DNA of 64,000 bases, from positions 1 to 64,000 of the forward strand of contig NZ_SJSB01000011.1 of NCBI RefSeq assembly GCF_004352835.1, given 5' to 3'. The stretch is from Marinomonas flavescens (GTDB lineage Bacteria > Pseudomonadota > Gammaproteobacteria > Pseudomonadales > Marinomonadaceae). The notes beneath the pieces are model-generated. The model made no database searches. It was not told the origin of the DNA and saw only the letters and a program-made list of their open reading frames with translations. Positions 28,065-37,375 of the stretch are shown in pieces. The position numbers were made by a program, and so were the translations under genes. The first letter of the stretch is position 1. Each line of letters opens with the position of its first letter.

Positions 28065-29336
28065 TTACTCACTATCAAACAAGGCGTCAATAAATTCTTC
28101 TGCGACAAAAGGTCGTAAATCATCGACTTGCTCACCAACCCCGATATAACGAATAGGCAGTCCAAACTGTTTGGCGATAGCAAAAATAATCCCGCCTTTC
28201 GCCGTGCCATCTAATTTAGTCAATGTAATGCCACTGACACCGACGGTTTCAGTAAATAACTTGGCTTGGCTTAACGCATTTTGTCCTGTGCCGGCATCCA
28301 GCACCAACATCACTTCATGAGGGGCTTTAACATCAAGCTTCTGCATAACGCGAACTACTTTGGACAATTCGTTCATCAAGTTCGTTTTGTTTTGCAAACG
28401 TCCCGCAGTGTCGGCAATGACAATGTCGATCCCCTTGGCTTTCGCGGATTCGATGGCGTCATAAATTACCGAAGCAGAATCTGCACCAGTGTGCTGAGCC
28501 ACCACAGGGACATTATTTCGCTCACCCCAAACTTGTAATTGCTCTACTGCTGCCGCACGAAATGTATCGCCAGCCGCAAGCATCACACTTTTACCGTCTT
28601 GTTGATATTTTTTCGCTAATTTGCCAATGGTAGTCGTTTTACCCACCCCATTTACACCCACCATCAAGATAACAAACGGACCTTCCTGATTAACTGGTAC
28701 AAGCTCTTTTTGAGAACCGACTAGAATACTTTGCATTTGCGCTTTCAAACTAGCTAATAAGGCATCGGCGTCTTTTAGTTCTTTGCGTTTCAGCTTATCC
28801 GTTAATTCGTCCATCAAAGACTGCGTCGCATCGATACCAACATCGGCCATCAATAACTGCGTTTCTAGTTCTTCTAATAGATCTTCATCGACTTTTTTGC
28901 TGCCAGAAATAATCGACGACAACCCACTACCCAACCCATTTCGAGTACGAGATAGTCCTGATTTAATTCGTTGAGACCAAGACAATGTTGGTTTCTCAGG
29001 CGTTTTGTCAATCGCTGTTGCCGTGTGTTCCATCGTAGTGGATGTTGTCTCAGCTTCAACTGCGCCCTCTGACATGGATTTAGCAGATTGCTCAGCACTT
29101 ACTTCCTGTTCAAGGGCATCAGAACTCGACGATGTTTCTTCTAATTGTTCCGTTTTCTCTTCTTCTGTACCCTTTTTCTTTGCAGACTTAATATCTGCAC
29201 GCAAACTTTTCACAGTACGGCGCTTAATAACGATGGCTAAAATAGCCAATGCAGTACCAATAACAATCGGGGCATATCGGGCATACTCACCAAGATACGG
29301 TGTTAATAAAGCAATAAGCTGGTTAACAAGTTCCAT
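28065..29336 (-). CDS. ftsY: Signal recognition particle receptor FtsY
   Basis: This GTPase delivers SRP-bound ribosomes to the translocon. The 423 residues begin with a hydrophobic stretch (about 22-38), unusual for the E. coli form but common in relatives. A long acidic, serine- and glutamate-rich region follows (about 50-115), then the NG domain: GVNGVGKTTTIGKLA, AAGDTFRAAAVEQL, DTAGRLQNKTNLMNEL, TKLDGTAKGG and the end GVGEQVDDLRPF. First gene of ftsY-ftsE-ftsX-rpoH. Confidence 0.96.
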   Translation of the reverse strand: MELVNQLIALLTPYLGEYARYAPIVIGTALAILAIVIKRRTVKSLRADIKSAKKKGTEEEKTEQLEETSSSSDALEQEVSAEQSAKSMSEGAVEAETTSTTMEHTATAIDKTPEKPTLSWSQRIKSGLSRTRNGLGSGLSSIISGSKKVDEDLLEELETQLLMADVGIDATQSLMDELTDKLKRKELKDADALLASLKAQMQSILVGSQKELVPVNQEGPFVILMVGVNGVGKTTTIGKLAKKYQQDGKSVMLAAGDTFRAAAVEQLQVWGERNNVPVVAQHTGADSASVIYDAIESAKAKGIDIVIADTAGRLQNKTNLMNELSKVVRVMQKLDVKAPHEVMLVLDAGTGQNALSQAKLFTETVGVSGITLTKLDGTAKGGIIFAIAKQFGLPIRYIGVGEQVDDLRPFVAEEFIDALFDSE

Positions 29337-29511
29337 TAAGTCGGTCTCTTATGTCTAGACTGGTGCTGTTTACACCAGTGAAATGCTATTATTCAATACA
29401 GAAGCCATTAGCATTGGCACTGAAAGCGATGATTTTATCATCATTCCTATTGGCAAACAGGTCTAGTTTTGTGGAAAAACCACATCACGTCTGTCTTTCT
29501 TATGGTTCGAC

Positions 29512-30807
29512 ATGTTTAGCAGTAAAAAACCTCTTTTTAGTCGCCCTGTTTTAGCCGTTATTATGGTGCTATCAACCTTGGTCATTTGGGTCTTAAATTT
29601 AACCGCACCTGCCACTCCGTTCCCCACACCGGCAGTCACTACATGGAAAACAAACTCTGGAATCCCTGTTATTTGGCTTGCTCAAGACAGCTGGAAAGGG
29701 AGTAACAAATTAGAACTGCGCTTTGCCTTTAAAAGAAACTCGCAAAACCCATCACTAACCAGCGCAACACTTTCTTTATTAATGGGAGATTCACTCCCAT
29801 TAAGCACCTCTACGATTAATCAAAGATTAGCGCCATTGGCAGCAAAAGTGAGCAGCTACTATGATCAAGAAAGCCAAAACATTGGTTTTACCATAAATAG
29901 TGAGCCAACCTACCTAGCACCAACTCTAGATATTATTAGCCAATGGCTGCCGTCGCCTGAATTTAAAGCGCGCGCTTTCGAGCGCTGGCATAGACAGGAA
30001 AATAAATCACGGTCAATTCAACAAGAGCTAGAGCAAAAATTGTTTCCCCACCAAATCACGACAAAAACACAAACAATCACTCTCGCGGCCATCAGTAATA
30101 ACTATAAGCAACTAACGCATCAAACTACGGCCATTTTTGTCATTGGTAATATGACAAAACAGACCCAAAAGGCCATCAAAGCGAGCTTAAATCATCTTAG
30201 TCAAAAACTCGCATTAGCTACCAATGATACCGATTCGATTATTAACACAAAGAGCACTTCAACCAGCCAGCATGGCCAAGGTGCCACCCTTATCGAAACC
30301 CAAAGTGCGATTGCCATAACACCACTTTCCTCTGTGAAGCAATGGCTCAGCTTACAAGTATGGGGAACTGATATGGTCAATACTTTTAACAGTCAAAACG
30401 ATGTTAACGAAGCGCAACTTTATTTGACGCTATCCGCTGAACACCCCTGGGCTCGCTGGATTATCCACTATACAAATAAAACGCCCCGTAAAAAAACACC
30501 TGCCAATGTCAGGATGACAGCAAGAAGCTTTATTGATAACACTCAGATACCTTCTATCCATGATAAAAAACGGTTTACGCTATTATTGAAAAGCGTAAAA
30601 AATCAGCTTGCGCAAAGTACCTTAAATCCAAGTTGGTGGAGTAATCTTGCTACCACAACCACTCAAGAAAACAGTACGCTCACATTAGCTCAGTTTGCTA
30701 AAACGTATCAAAATGCCATCGACACTTTTAACCAAGATGATTATAAAGCAGCACTCAATTCACTGTTCATAACGTCTTCTTATCAAGAAATTCAGGTCAA
30801 TAAATGA
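29512..30807 (+). CDS. M16 peptidase-like protein without the zinc motif
   Basis: This 431-residue protein has one N-terminal membrane segment (about 12-32). It resembles one half of an M16B (pitrilysin/insulinase) peptidase: VTTWKTNSGIPVIWLAQD, LELRFAFKRNSQNPSLTSATLSLLMGDSLPL and NIGFTINSEPTYLAPTLDIISQWLPSPEF follow the usual fold order. The zinc-binding HxxEH motif is absent at the expected place. In Pseudomonas an active and an inactive M16 gene precede rsmD; here only this inactive-type one is present, fairly short and diverged. Its stop overlaps rsmD by 4 bases. It may be a membrane-anchored scaffold; function unknown. Confidence 0.6.
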   Translation: MFSSKKPLFSRPVLAVIMVLSTLVIWVLNLTAPATPFPTPAVTTWKTNSGIPVIWLAQDSWKGSNKLELRFAFKRNSQNPSLTSATLSLLMGDSLPLSTSTINQRLAPLAAKVSSYYDQESQNIGFTINSEPTYLAPTLDIISQWLPSPEFKARAFERWHRQENKSRSIQQELEQKLFPHQITTKTQTITLAAISNNYKQLTHQTTAIFVIGNMTKQTQKAIKASLNHLSQKLALATNDTDSIINTKSTSTSQHGQGATLIETQSAIAITPLSSVKQWLSLQVWGTDMVNTFNSQNDVNEAQLYLTLSAEHPWARWIIHYTNKTPRKKTPANVRMTARSFIDNTQIPSIHDKKRFTLLLKSVKNQLAQSTLNPSWWSNLATTTTQENSTLTLAQFAKTYQNAIDTFNQDDYKAALNSLFITSSYQEIQVNK

Positions 30808-31412
30808 AAAAGAAAGTAACCGTTCACTCATCGACAAAATCCAAAGAAAGAGCAACTAAACTGCGCATTATTTCCGGCGAATGGCGTTCAAGACAGCTCC
30901 CTATTCCAAAGATAGAAGGGCTAAGACCAACACCAGATAGGGTTCGAGAAACACTCTTTAACTGGATTAATAATGAAATACCTGGCGCCAAATGCGCGGA
31001 TTTATTCTGTGGCTCCGGCGCACTAGGATTAGAGGCAATGTCTCGTGGTGCAAAAAGCGCATTGTTTGTCGACAATTCTCGTATTGTTGAACAACAAATG
31101 AAACAAAACCTGATCACTCTAAAAGCTGAAAACTACCAAGTAGTTCAACAAAATGCCGCTGAGTTTTTAGCCACAGCGCCTCCTCAAGCTCTTGATATTG
31201 TCTTTCTTGACCCTCCATTTCGTAAAAACTGGTTGGCTCAGATTGTCCCACTTTTAGAAAACGGTTGGTTAGCAGATAATGCCTTAGTTTACATAGAGAT
31301 GGAAAAAGAAGCTGCGCTGCCTGTGTTGCCCCCTTCTTGGTCATTACGAAAAGAAAAGATCGCTGGCCAATTGGTCTATCGTCTATTTGAAATTAGCCAA
31401 GAACACGCTTAA
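30804..31412 (+). CDS. rsmD: 16S rRNA m2G966 methyltransferase
   Basis: This SAM-dependent enzyme methylates N2 of G966 in 16S rRNA. The 202 residues show RIISGEWRSRQLPIP and LRPTPDRVRETLFNWI at the N-terminus, the SAM motif DLFCGSGALGLEAMSRGA and the catalytic DIVFLDPPF. It overlaps the upstream M16-like gene (ATGA). The neighbourhood ftsY-M16-rsmD is widespread in gammaproteobacteria. Confidence 0.95.
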   Translation: MKKKVTVHSSTKSKERATKLRIISGEWRSRQLPIPKIEGLRPTPDRVRETLFNWINNEIPGAKCADLFCGSGALGLEAMSRGAKSALFVDNSRIVEQQMKQNLITLKAENYQVVQQNAAEFLATAPPQALDIVFLDPPFRKNWLAQIVPLLENGWLADNALVYIEMEKEAALPVLPPSWSLRKEKIAGQLVYRLFEISQEHA

Positions 31413-31631
31413 TACCATGTAACTACACAGTGCACGACAAAGTCACTTTAGCTGACTGTCGGCACTGACTTGAGGCATTTGTACCTTTTATCAAACCTTA
31501 CTGAGAGAGCATTTCTCTTCGCCTCTCTTGATGAGGTCTACCGCAACCGCTAGACTGTGCACCAAGATTCATACAGTCAATCAGAGCTTTTATTGGAAGC
31601 CTGATTACTTTCACCAGGACACCTAAAACCT
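31413..31631 (+). promoter_or_regulatory. metX upstream region, possible structured leader
   Basis: This is a 219-base stretch without a gene. It contains GAGAGAGCATTTCTCTTCGCCTCTC, which can fold in two ways, and AATCAG with CTGATT (near 31580-31606) just before the ribosome site. Two copies of TGCAC that could pair with each other lie near 31431 and 31557. I recognise no known SAM riboswitch core. It may hold only a promoter. Confidence 0.3.
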
Positions 31632-32789
31632 ATGCCGGACGCTATTCCAGTCGATTCTGTTGGTATTGTGGTACCACAAATTGCACAGTTCGAGACGCCT
31701 CTCACTCTGTCTTGTGGCCAAGAGTTACTAACCTATCAACTTGTTTACGAAACTTATGGAGCGCTTAATGCCAGTGCCTCCAATGCTATTTTGATTTGTC
31801 ATGCCTTAAGTGGTGACCATCATGCGGCCGGTTATCACACCATGTCAGACAAAAAACCAGGCTGGTGGGACAGCGCTATTGGACCAGGAAAAGCCATCGA
31901 CACGGATCGATTTTTTGTGATCAGTCTGAATAATCTTGGAGGTTGTTGCGGCAGTACAGGCCCGACCAGTATCAATCCTGAAAACAGTCAAACTTGGGGA
32001 GCAAATTTCCCTATCGTTACTGTGGAAGATTGGGTAGAAAGCCAAGCACGGTTAGCGGATCGATTAGGCATCCAAACCTTTGCGGCCATTGTCGGCGGTA
32101 GTCTTGGAGGTATGCAAGTGCTCGAATGGAGTATCCGCTTTCCAGAACGCCTTAACGCCGCGGTTGTTATTGCTTCAGCCCCCAATTTATCCACTCAGAA
32201 TATCGCCTTTAATGAAGTTGCTCGCCAATCTATTCGTCGCGATCCTGATTTCCACCATGGTCATTATTTAGATGAGAAATCCGTTCCCACAAACGGACTC
32301 GGTTTAGCGCGTATGCTAGGGCATATTACCTATTTATCAGATGATGCTATGGGTTCCAAATTTGGCCGCCAGATGCGCCATGATAGCTACCAATATAACT
32401 ACGGCATTGAGTTCGAAGTAGAAAGTTACTTACGTTATCAAGGTGAAGCCTTCACGAAACGTTTTGACGCGAACACCTATATGCTGATGACTAAAGCGCT
32501 GGATTATTTCGACCCTGCGGCACAGACAAATGGGGATTTATCTGCTGTATTGAGTCGTGCCCAATGTGAGTTTTTATTGGTTTCCTTCACTACAGATTGG
32601 CGCTTTGCTCCAGAGCGCAGTGAAGAAATCGTCAATGCCTTGGTAAAAGCAGGAAAACACGTATCCTACGCTAAAATTGAAGCCGCAGAAGGCCACGATG
32701 CTTTCTTATTTCCAATCCCACGGTACATGGCTACGCTAAACAGCTTTTTAACTCGCATTGGTAACCGTATCTCGATGGAGGCCCAATAA
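31632..32789 (+). CDS. metX: Homoserine O-acyltransferase, MetX type
   Basis: It activates homoserine for methionine synthesis by transfer of an acetyl or succinyl group from CoA. The 385-residue alpha/beta-hydrolase shows [22 protein letters not shown], the nucleophile elbow [13 protein letters not shown] (catalytic Ser) and the aspartate and histidine at [10 protein letters not shown] and [11 protein letters not shown]. Acyl-donor specificity cannot be told with confidence; MetX proteins paired with MetW in proteobacteria are often succinyltransferases. The stop overlaps the metW start by one base (TAATG). Confidence 0.93.
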   Translation: MPDAIPVDSVGIVVPQIAQFETPLTLSCGQELLTYQLVYETYGALNASASNAILICHALSGDHHAAGYHTMSDKKPGWWDSAIGPGKAIDTDRFFVISLNNLGGCCGSTGPTSINPENSQTWGANFPIVTVEDWVESQARLADRLGIQTFAAIVGGSLGGMQVLEWSIRFPERLNAAVVIASAPNLSTQNIAFNEVARQSIRRDPDFHHGHYLDEKSVPTNGLGLARMLGHITYLSDDAMGSKFGRQMRHDSYQYNYGIEFEVESYLRYQGEAFTKRFDANTYMLMTKALDYFDPAAQTNGDLSAVLSRAQCEFLLVSFTTDWRFAPERSEEIVNALVKAGKHVSYAKIEAAEGHDAFLFPIPRYMATLNSFLTRIGNRISMEAQ

Positions 32790-33379
32790 TGCGTTCTGAT
32801 TTAGAAATGATCGACGAATGGATCCAGCCTAATTTACGCGTATTAGATTTGGCTTGCGGACCCGGTGAGCTGCTTCACCACTTGATAGAAAATAAAAAAG
32901 TCACTGGCTACGGCTTAGAAATTGATCCTGATGACTTGAACACCTGTATTGAAAAAGGCATTCCGGTACTAGAGCAAAACATCGATGAAGGGCTACAAAA
33001 CTTCGAAGATCACAGCTTCGATCTTGTGCTGATGACTCACGCACTTCAGCAGTTCCGCCGCCCTGATTTGCTGATCGACGAAATGCTACGCATTGGCAAA
33101 GAATGCATCATCACTTTTCCTAACTTTGGCCATTGGCGCAGCCGTCTTCACTTGGCCTTAAAAGGCCGTATGCCAGTGTCCGATTTTTTACCCTATAATT
33201 GGTACGACACACCCAACATCCACTTTTTCACGTTTCAAGATTTTGAACGCTTATGCCATGAAAAAGACATTAAAATTTTACGTTGGGCCGCCGTTGATGG
33301 ACATCTAAGAGATCATTGGTGGATTCGAACTATGCCTAATATGTTCAGTGAAACAGCCATTTTTCACATCACTCGTTAA
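32789..33379 (+). CDS. metW: Methionine biosynthesis protein MetW
   Basis: This 196-residue SAM-methyltransferase-like protein shows motif I VLDLACGPGELLHHLI and motif II FDLVLMTHALQQF, and the conserved FPNFGHWRSRLHLALKGRMPVS and PYNWYDTPNIHFFTFQDFE, all diagnostic of MetW. It is encoded with metX and is needed for MetX activity in several proteobacteria. The start overlaps the metX stop, indicating coupling. A terminator follows. Confidence 0.95.
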   Translation: MRSDLEMIDEWIQPNLRVLDLACGPGELLHHLIENKKVTGYGLEIDPDDLNTCIEKGIPVLEQNIDEGLQNFEDHSFDLVLMTHALQQFRRPDLLIDEMLRIGKECIITFPNFGHWRSRLHLALKGRMPVSDFLPYNWYDTPNIHFFTFQDFERLCHEKDIKILRWAAVDGHLRDHWWIRTMPNMFSETAIFHITR

Positions 33380-33406
33380 ACCTATTTATACACAGAAGAA
33401 CACGAA

Positions 33407-33434
33407 AAGAGGCGACCATATTGTCGCCTTTTTA
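33407..33434 (+). terminator. Terminator of metX-metW
   Basis: AGGCGAC (33410-33416) pairs with GTCGCCT (33423-33429) around a six-base loop, followed by TTTTT. Confidence 0.88.
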
Positions 33435-33469
33435 CGTCATCACGCAGCAACCACTGTAGAGGAAACACG

Positions 33470-34078
33470 ATGAGCCAAACCATCGTATTAGCCAGTAACA
33501 ATGCTGGTAAAATTACTGAATTTAACGCGTTACTAAGTGGTCTGGGCTTTGATGTAAAGCCGCAAGATGACTTCGACGTGCCAGAAGCAGATGAAACGGG
33601 TCTGACGTTTATCGAAAATGCGATTTTAAAAGCACGCAATGCTTGCGCCCATACAGGGTTACCTGCTTTAGCTGACGATTCTGGTATTGAAGTAGACTTT
33701 CTGAATGGCGCTCCAGGCATCTATTCTGCCCGTTTTGCTGGAGATCATGGCAATAACGCAGCGAACAACACCTTATTACTGAAAAAGTTAGAAGGCGTTG
33801 ATGAACAAAAACGTACCGCGCGATTCCATTGTGTTCTAGCGTATTTACGCCATAAAGATGATCCAACACCACTGGTATTCCACGGTGTGTGGGAAGGTCG
33901 TATTTTAACGTCTACGGAAGGGCTTGAAGGCTTCGGTTATGATCCGTTATTTTATGTTCCTGAATGCGGTTGCAGTGCAGCAAGCTTACCAAAAGAAGTA
34001 AAAAACCAAATTAGCCATCGCGCAAAAGCACTCAAGCAGCTATTAGCGGCCTTCCAACAACAAAGCGCTTCTCTATGA
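33470..34078 (+). CDS. rdgB: XTP/dITP pyrophosphatase
   Basis: This house-cleaning enzyme hydrolyses non-canonical purine nucleotides (dITP, XTP). The 202 residues show IVLASNNAGKITEF, DETGLTFIENAILKARNA, ADDSGIEVDFLNGAPGIYSARFAG, and GYDPLFYVPECGCSAASL, all typical Ham1/RdgB blocks. GAGG lies upstream of the ATG. Its end overlaps hemW by 4 bases (ATGA). The rdgB-hemW pair is conserved. Confidence 0.96.
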   Translation: MSQTIVLASNNAGKITEFNALLSGLGFDVKPQDDFDVPEADETGLTFIENAILKARNACAHTGLPALADDSGIEVDFLNGAPGIYSARFAGDHGNNAANNTLLLKKLEGVDEQKRTARFHCVLAYLRHKDDPTPLVFHGVWEGRILTSTEGLEGFGYDPLFYVPECGCSAASLPKEVKNQISHRAKALKQLLAAFQQQSASL

Positions 34079-35253
34079 TCGACCATACAGCCAGTTTGCC
34101 GCCTCTTAGTCTTTATATTCATTTGCCTTGGTGCGTAAAAAAATGTCCTTACTGCGACTTCAACTCGCACCAAGCAGATCGCTTCGAACAAAATGGTAAG
34201 CTACCTGAAGAAGCTTATTTGACTCAGTTATTAGCGGATTTAGACGCCGACTTGCCTTATGTGTCAGGCCGACCTATCCAAACGGCCTTTATTGGCGGTG
34301 GTACCCCCAGCTTAATGAGCGAAGGTTTTTATTACCGCTTAATGGATGCACTGCGAGACAAGCTCACTTGGGTGGATAATGCTGAAATCACCATGGAGGC
34401 GAATCCAGGGACCTTTGAACAAGAGAAATTTCGCCATTTTCGCCAAGCTGGCATCAATCGCCTTTCTATTGGTATCCAAAGTTTTCAACCAAACCTGTTG
34501 AAAACCCTAGGAAGAATCCACAACCGAGAGGAAGCCATCCATGCTGTGGATAAGTCTCGCCTTGCAGGTTTCGATAATATTAATATAGATTTAATGCACG
34601 GCTTACCTGATCAAAGCCAAGAAATGGCATTGGAAGACCTTAAACTTGCGATCCAACTCAATCCAGAACACTTGTCTTGGTATCAGCTCACTATCGAACC
34701 GAATACCGAGTTTTATCGCCGACCACCTACGCTGCCGGAAGATAATACTCTATGGGGTATCCAAGACGCAGGACAAGCTTTACTCGCAAAACACGGCTAC
34801 GCACAATATGAAGTATCTGCGAATTCAAAAGTAAATCGTCGAGCGGCCCATAATCTGAACTATTGGCGATTTGGTGACTATATTGGCATTGGGGCTGGTG
34901 CTCACGGAAAAATAACGCTACCTGATGGACAAATATTTCGCACACGAAAAACACGTCACCCAAATCATTATCTGAGCACCCTCCCAGAAGCCCTAGTGAT
35001 TAAAGAATCCATAGAGCAAGAAGATTTACCTTTAGAGTTTATGATGAATCGCTTGCGCTTATTTGAAACATTTGATCTAAAAGATTACCAAGGTTACACC
35101 TATCAAGCGATACCCGATTTTTTATTAAAAGCCTGTAATGCGGCACTGAACAAAGGATTACTGGATTCTGAGCAGTGGCAAAAAGGCCAAGTGCAAACAA
35201 CCGAAAAGGGCAAACTTTTTCTAAATGAGTTACTTGAACTGTTCCTCCCTTAA
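34075..35253 (+). CDS. hemW: Radical SAM haem chaperone HemW
   Basis: This radical SAM protein of 392 residues is related to coproporphyrinogen III oxidase HemN but acts as a haem-binding chaperone. The CxxxCxxC iron-sulphur motif is CVKKCPYCDFN near residue 20. FIGGGTPSLM, ITMEANPGTFE, RLSIGIQSFQPNLLKTLGR and NIDLMHGLPDQS follow. It has the HemW-type short N-terminus and sits after rdgB, which supports HemW over HemN. Confidence 0.93.
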   Translation: MIDHTASLPPLSLYIHLPWCVKKCPYCDFNSHQADRFEQNGKLPEEAYLTQLLADLDADLPYVSGRPIQTAFIGGGTPSLMSEGFYYRLMDALRDKLTWVDNAEITMEANPGTFEQEKFRHFRQAGINRLSIGIQSFQPNLLKTLGRIHNREEAIHAVDKSRLAGFDNINIDLMHGLPDQSQEMALEDLKLAIQLNPEHLSWYQLTIEPNTEFYRRPPTLPEDNTLWGIQDAGQALLAKHGYAQYEVSANSKVNRRAAHNLNYWRFGDYIGIGAGAHGKITLPDGQIFRTRKTRHPNHYLSTLPEALVIKESIEQEDLPLEFMMNRLRLFETFDLKDYQGYTYQAIPDFLLKACNAALNKGLLDSEQWQKGQVQTTEKGKLFLNELLELFLP

Positions 35254-35320
35254 GGTCCTCTTTTTTGACGATGGTTTGACATCTAAACAAATAAATGTGA
35301 CCCTAGCCCACCTATTTATA

Positions 35321-35348
35321 AGGAGAGCACTGGACGGTGCTCCTCTTT
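35321..35348 (+). terminator. Terminator of rdgB-hemW
   Basis: AGGAG and CAC (with an AG bulge) pair with GTGCTCCT across TGGACG, followed by CTTTAT. It is 68 bases beyond the hemW stop. Confidence 0.65.
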
Positions 35349-35355
35349 ATCCTCG

Positions 35356-35391
35356 TTTTAGGTAAACACAGCATAATATGCTTACCTAAAA
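35356..35391. repeat. Large inverted repeat ahead of the BCCT gene
   Basis: TTTTAGGTAA (35356-35365) and TTACCTAAAA (35382-35391) are perfect 10-bp arms. Inside, GCAT (35371-35374) and ATGC (35378-35381) continue the stem after an ACACA bulge, giving about 14 bp. There is no U tract, so it is not a typical terminator. The rest of the gap (35392-35704) shows only AT-rich DNA likely to contain the BCCT promoter. Confidence 0.6.
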
Positions 35392-35704
35392 TACACATCG
35401 CTAAACAAAATAATTAACGCCATCGATTTTTCGATTAATGTAACTTAGCTACTAACTCTATGAAGCCTGTTATTGTCTTACAATTCGTCTAAATACCCGT
35501 TTTTAATGCTGGGCATTACGTCAGATTACAATCATAATCCGCACGTTAAAAAAGGGTGAAATAGAACAATTCATGGCGCTAAAAGAACAGCTTATCTCTA
35601 TCCATTTTTTTATGATGAGCATGGAGTGGTAACACACTGGCCAAATGGCTGTTGGTATTTTGTTTAGAAGATTCAGAACGTGTTCACTTATTCAGGAGAG
35701 ATCT

Positions 35705-37288
35705 ATGAAACACAAGGCACCGGACAACGGCCGGCAAGACTACAATACCTCATATACAGTGGGTCAAGATAATATTCGCTTCCTCGGGATGGATATCTTA
35801 AACCCTGTATTTAGTACTAGTGCGATCATTATTTTTGCCTTTATCATTGGGACTATCTTGTTTCCTGCTGGTGCTAAAGAAATGTTAATGGGGGCTCGAA
35901 CTTGGACGATTGATAATTTCGACTGGTTCTTCATGATCTCAGGAAATATCTTTGTTCTCTTTTGTATTGGCCTAATTCTATCCCCCATGGGTAAAATTCG
36001 TTTGGGTGGTACAGACGCAAAAGCCGAACATTCCACCATCACTTGGTTTTCCATGCTGTTTGCAGCCGGTATGGGGATTGGTCTAATGTTCTGGAGCGTT
36101 GCAGAACCTGCAGCCTACTACACTGACTGGTACGGTACGCCGTTAAATGTTGCCGCACAGACACCTGAAGCGGCGAAATTAGCACTTGGTGCCACCATGT
36201 TCCACTGGGGTCTTCACCCATGGTCCATCTATGCTGTTGTTGCCTTATCGCTTGCTTTCTTTGCTTACAATAAAGGCTTACCGCTAACCATTCGTTCTGC
36301 GTTTTATCCTCTATTTGGCGAAAAAGTGTGGGGCGTAACTGGCCACATCATCGATACTCTTGCCGTCATTGCTACCATCTTTGGTTTGGCAACGTCATTA
36401 GGGCTTGGGGCACAACAAGCCTCCAGTGGCTTACACTTTTTGTTTAATATTCCTAACACTCTTACCACTCAGATTGTCGTGATCTGTGGTGTGACGTCTG
36501 TGGCAATATTCTCGGTAGCCCGCGGTCTTGAAGGTGGTGTAAAACTCCTTAGTAACATCAACATGATCCTCGCCGCAGTTTTCGCTGTCTTTGTTCTCGT
36601 TGTTGGCAATACCGGTATGATCTTTCATACCATTGGTACGACTTTCTTAGGATATGCCGAAAATATCATTCCATTGAGTAACTGGATTGGACGTGATGAC
36701 CAAACCTTCTACCACGGTTGGACTGTGTTCTACTGGGCTTGGTGGATTTCATGGTCACCATTCGTTGGTATGTTTATCGCGCGCGTTTCTCGTGGTCGAA
36801 CCGTTCGTCAGTTCCTAACTGCAGTATTGTTGGTTCCGACACTAGTTTCTCTCGTTTGGATGTCTATTTTTGGTGGCTCAGCTATCAACCAGATAGAAAC
36901 AGGTACTGGCGCGCTCGCTGGCGGTATTACTGATGTGTCACTTGCCATGTTCCAAATGCTTCAAAATTTACCATTAACGTCGATTTCATCGTTTATTGGT
37001 ATCGTTCTCGTCTTGGTCTTCTTTGTCACATCTTCAGATTCTGGATCACTGGTGATCGATGGTATTACCGCTGGTGGTAAAACTGATGCACCTATGGTGC
37101 AGCGAGTTTTCTGGGCCGTTCTAGAAGGGATTATCGCGATTGCTTTGCTTGTCGGTGGTGGTTCAGACGCTCTATCCGCTATTCAGGCGGCCGCCATCAC
37201 GATTGGTCTACCGTTCACTTTGTTGATGCTCATTATGTGTTTTGGCTTATTTAAAGGGTTACGAGGCGATATGCACCTCTTTAAATAA
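35705..37288 (+). CDS. BCCT-family betaine/choline/carnitine transporter
   Basis: This secondary transporter of about 527 residues imports quaternary ammonium compounds, typically compatible solutes under salt stress. About twelve membrane segments are evident. Signatures are MLFAAGMGIGLMFWSVAEPA, MFHWGLHPWSIYA with tryptophans of the substrate box, and FYWAWWISWSPFVGMFIARV SRGRTVRQF, the BCCT hallmark. The ATG at 35705 is chosen because AGGAGA precedes it; an ATG 20 codons upstream has no ribosome site. The protein ends soon after the last helix, with no long regulatory tail as in BetP. Substrate not determined. Confidence 0.93.
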   Translation: MKHKAPDNGRQDYNTSYTVGQDNIRFLGMDILNPVFSTSAIIIFAFIIGTILFPAGAKEMLMGARTWTIDNFDWFFMISGNIFVLFCIGLILSPMGKIRLGGTDAKAEHSTITWFSMLFAAGMGIGLMFWSVAEPAAYYTDWYGTPLNVAAQTPEAAKLALGATMFHWGLHPWSIYAVVALSLAFFAYNKGLPLTIRSAFYPLFGEKVWGVTGHIIDTLAVIATIFGLATSLGLGAQQASSGLHFLFNIPNTLTTQIVVICGVTSVAIFSVARGLEGGVKLLSNINMILAAVFAVFVLVVGNTGMIFHTIGTTFLGYAENIIPLSNWIGRDDQTFYHGWTVFYWAWWISWSPFVGMFIARVSRGRTVRQFLTAVLLVPTLVSLVWMSIFGGSAINQIETGTGALAGGITDVSLAMFQMLQNLPLTSISSFIGIVLVLVFFVTSSDSGSLVIDGITAGGKTDAPMVQRVFWAVLEGIIAIALLVGGGSDALSAIQAAAITIGLPFTLLMLIMCFGLFKGLRGDMHLFK

Positions 37289-37314
37289 AGAACTCTAATT
37301 AGAGTCTAAGTGTT

Positions 37315-37347
37315 AATACGAGCGGCTTTTGTCGCTCGTATTGTTTT
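37315..37347 (+). terminator. Terminator of the BCCT gene
   Basis: AATACGAGCG (37315-37324) pairs with CGCTCGTATT (37333-37342) around an eight-base loop, followed by GTTTT. Confidence 0.88.
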
Positions 37348-37375
37348 AGAGTGTAAAGTACTTTATTATTCGCAT

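Noticed and set aside
31413..31631. SAM riboswitch before metX
   Set aside because: None of the conserved cores of the SAM-I, SAM-II or SAH classes could be found; kept only as an unclassified leader.
34075..35253. Oxygen-independent coproporphyrinogen oxidase HemN
   Set aside because: The short N-terminus and the rdgB neighbour fit HemW.
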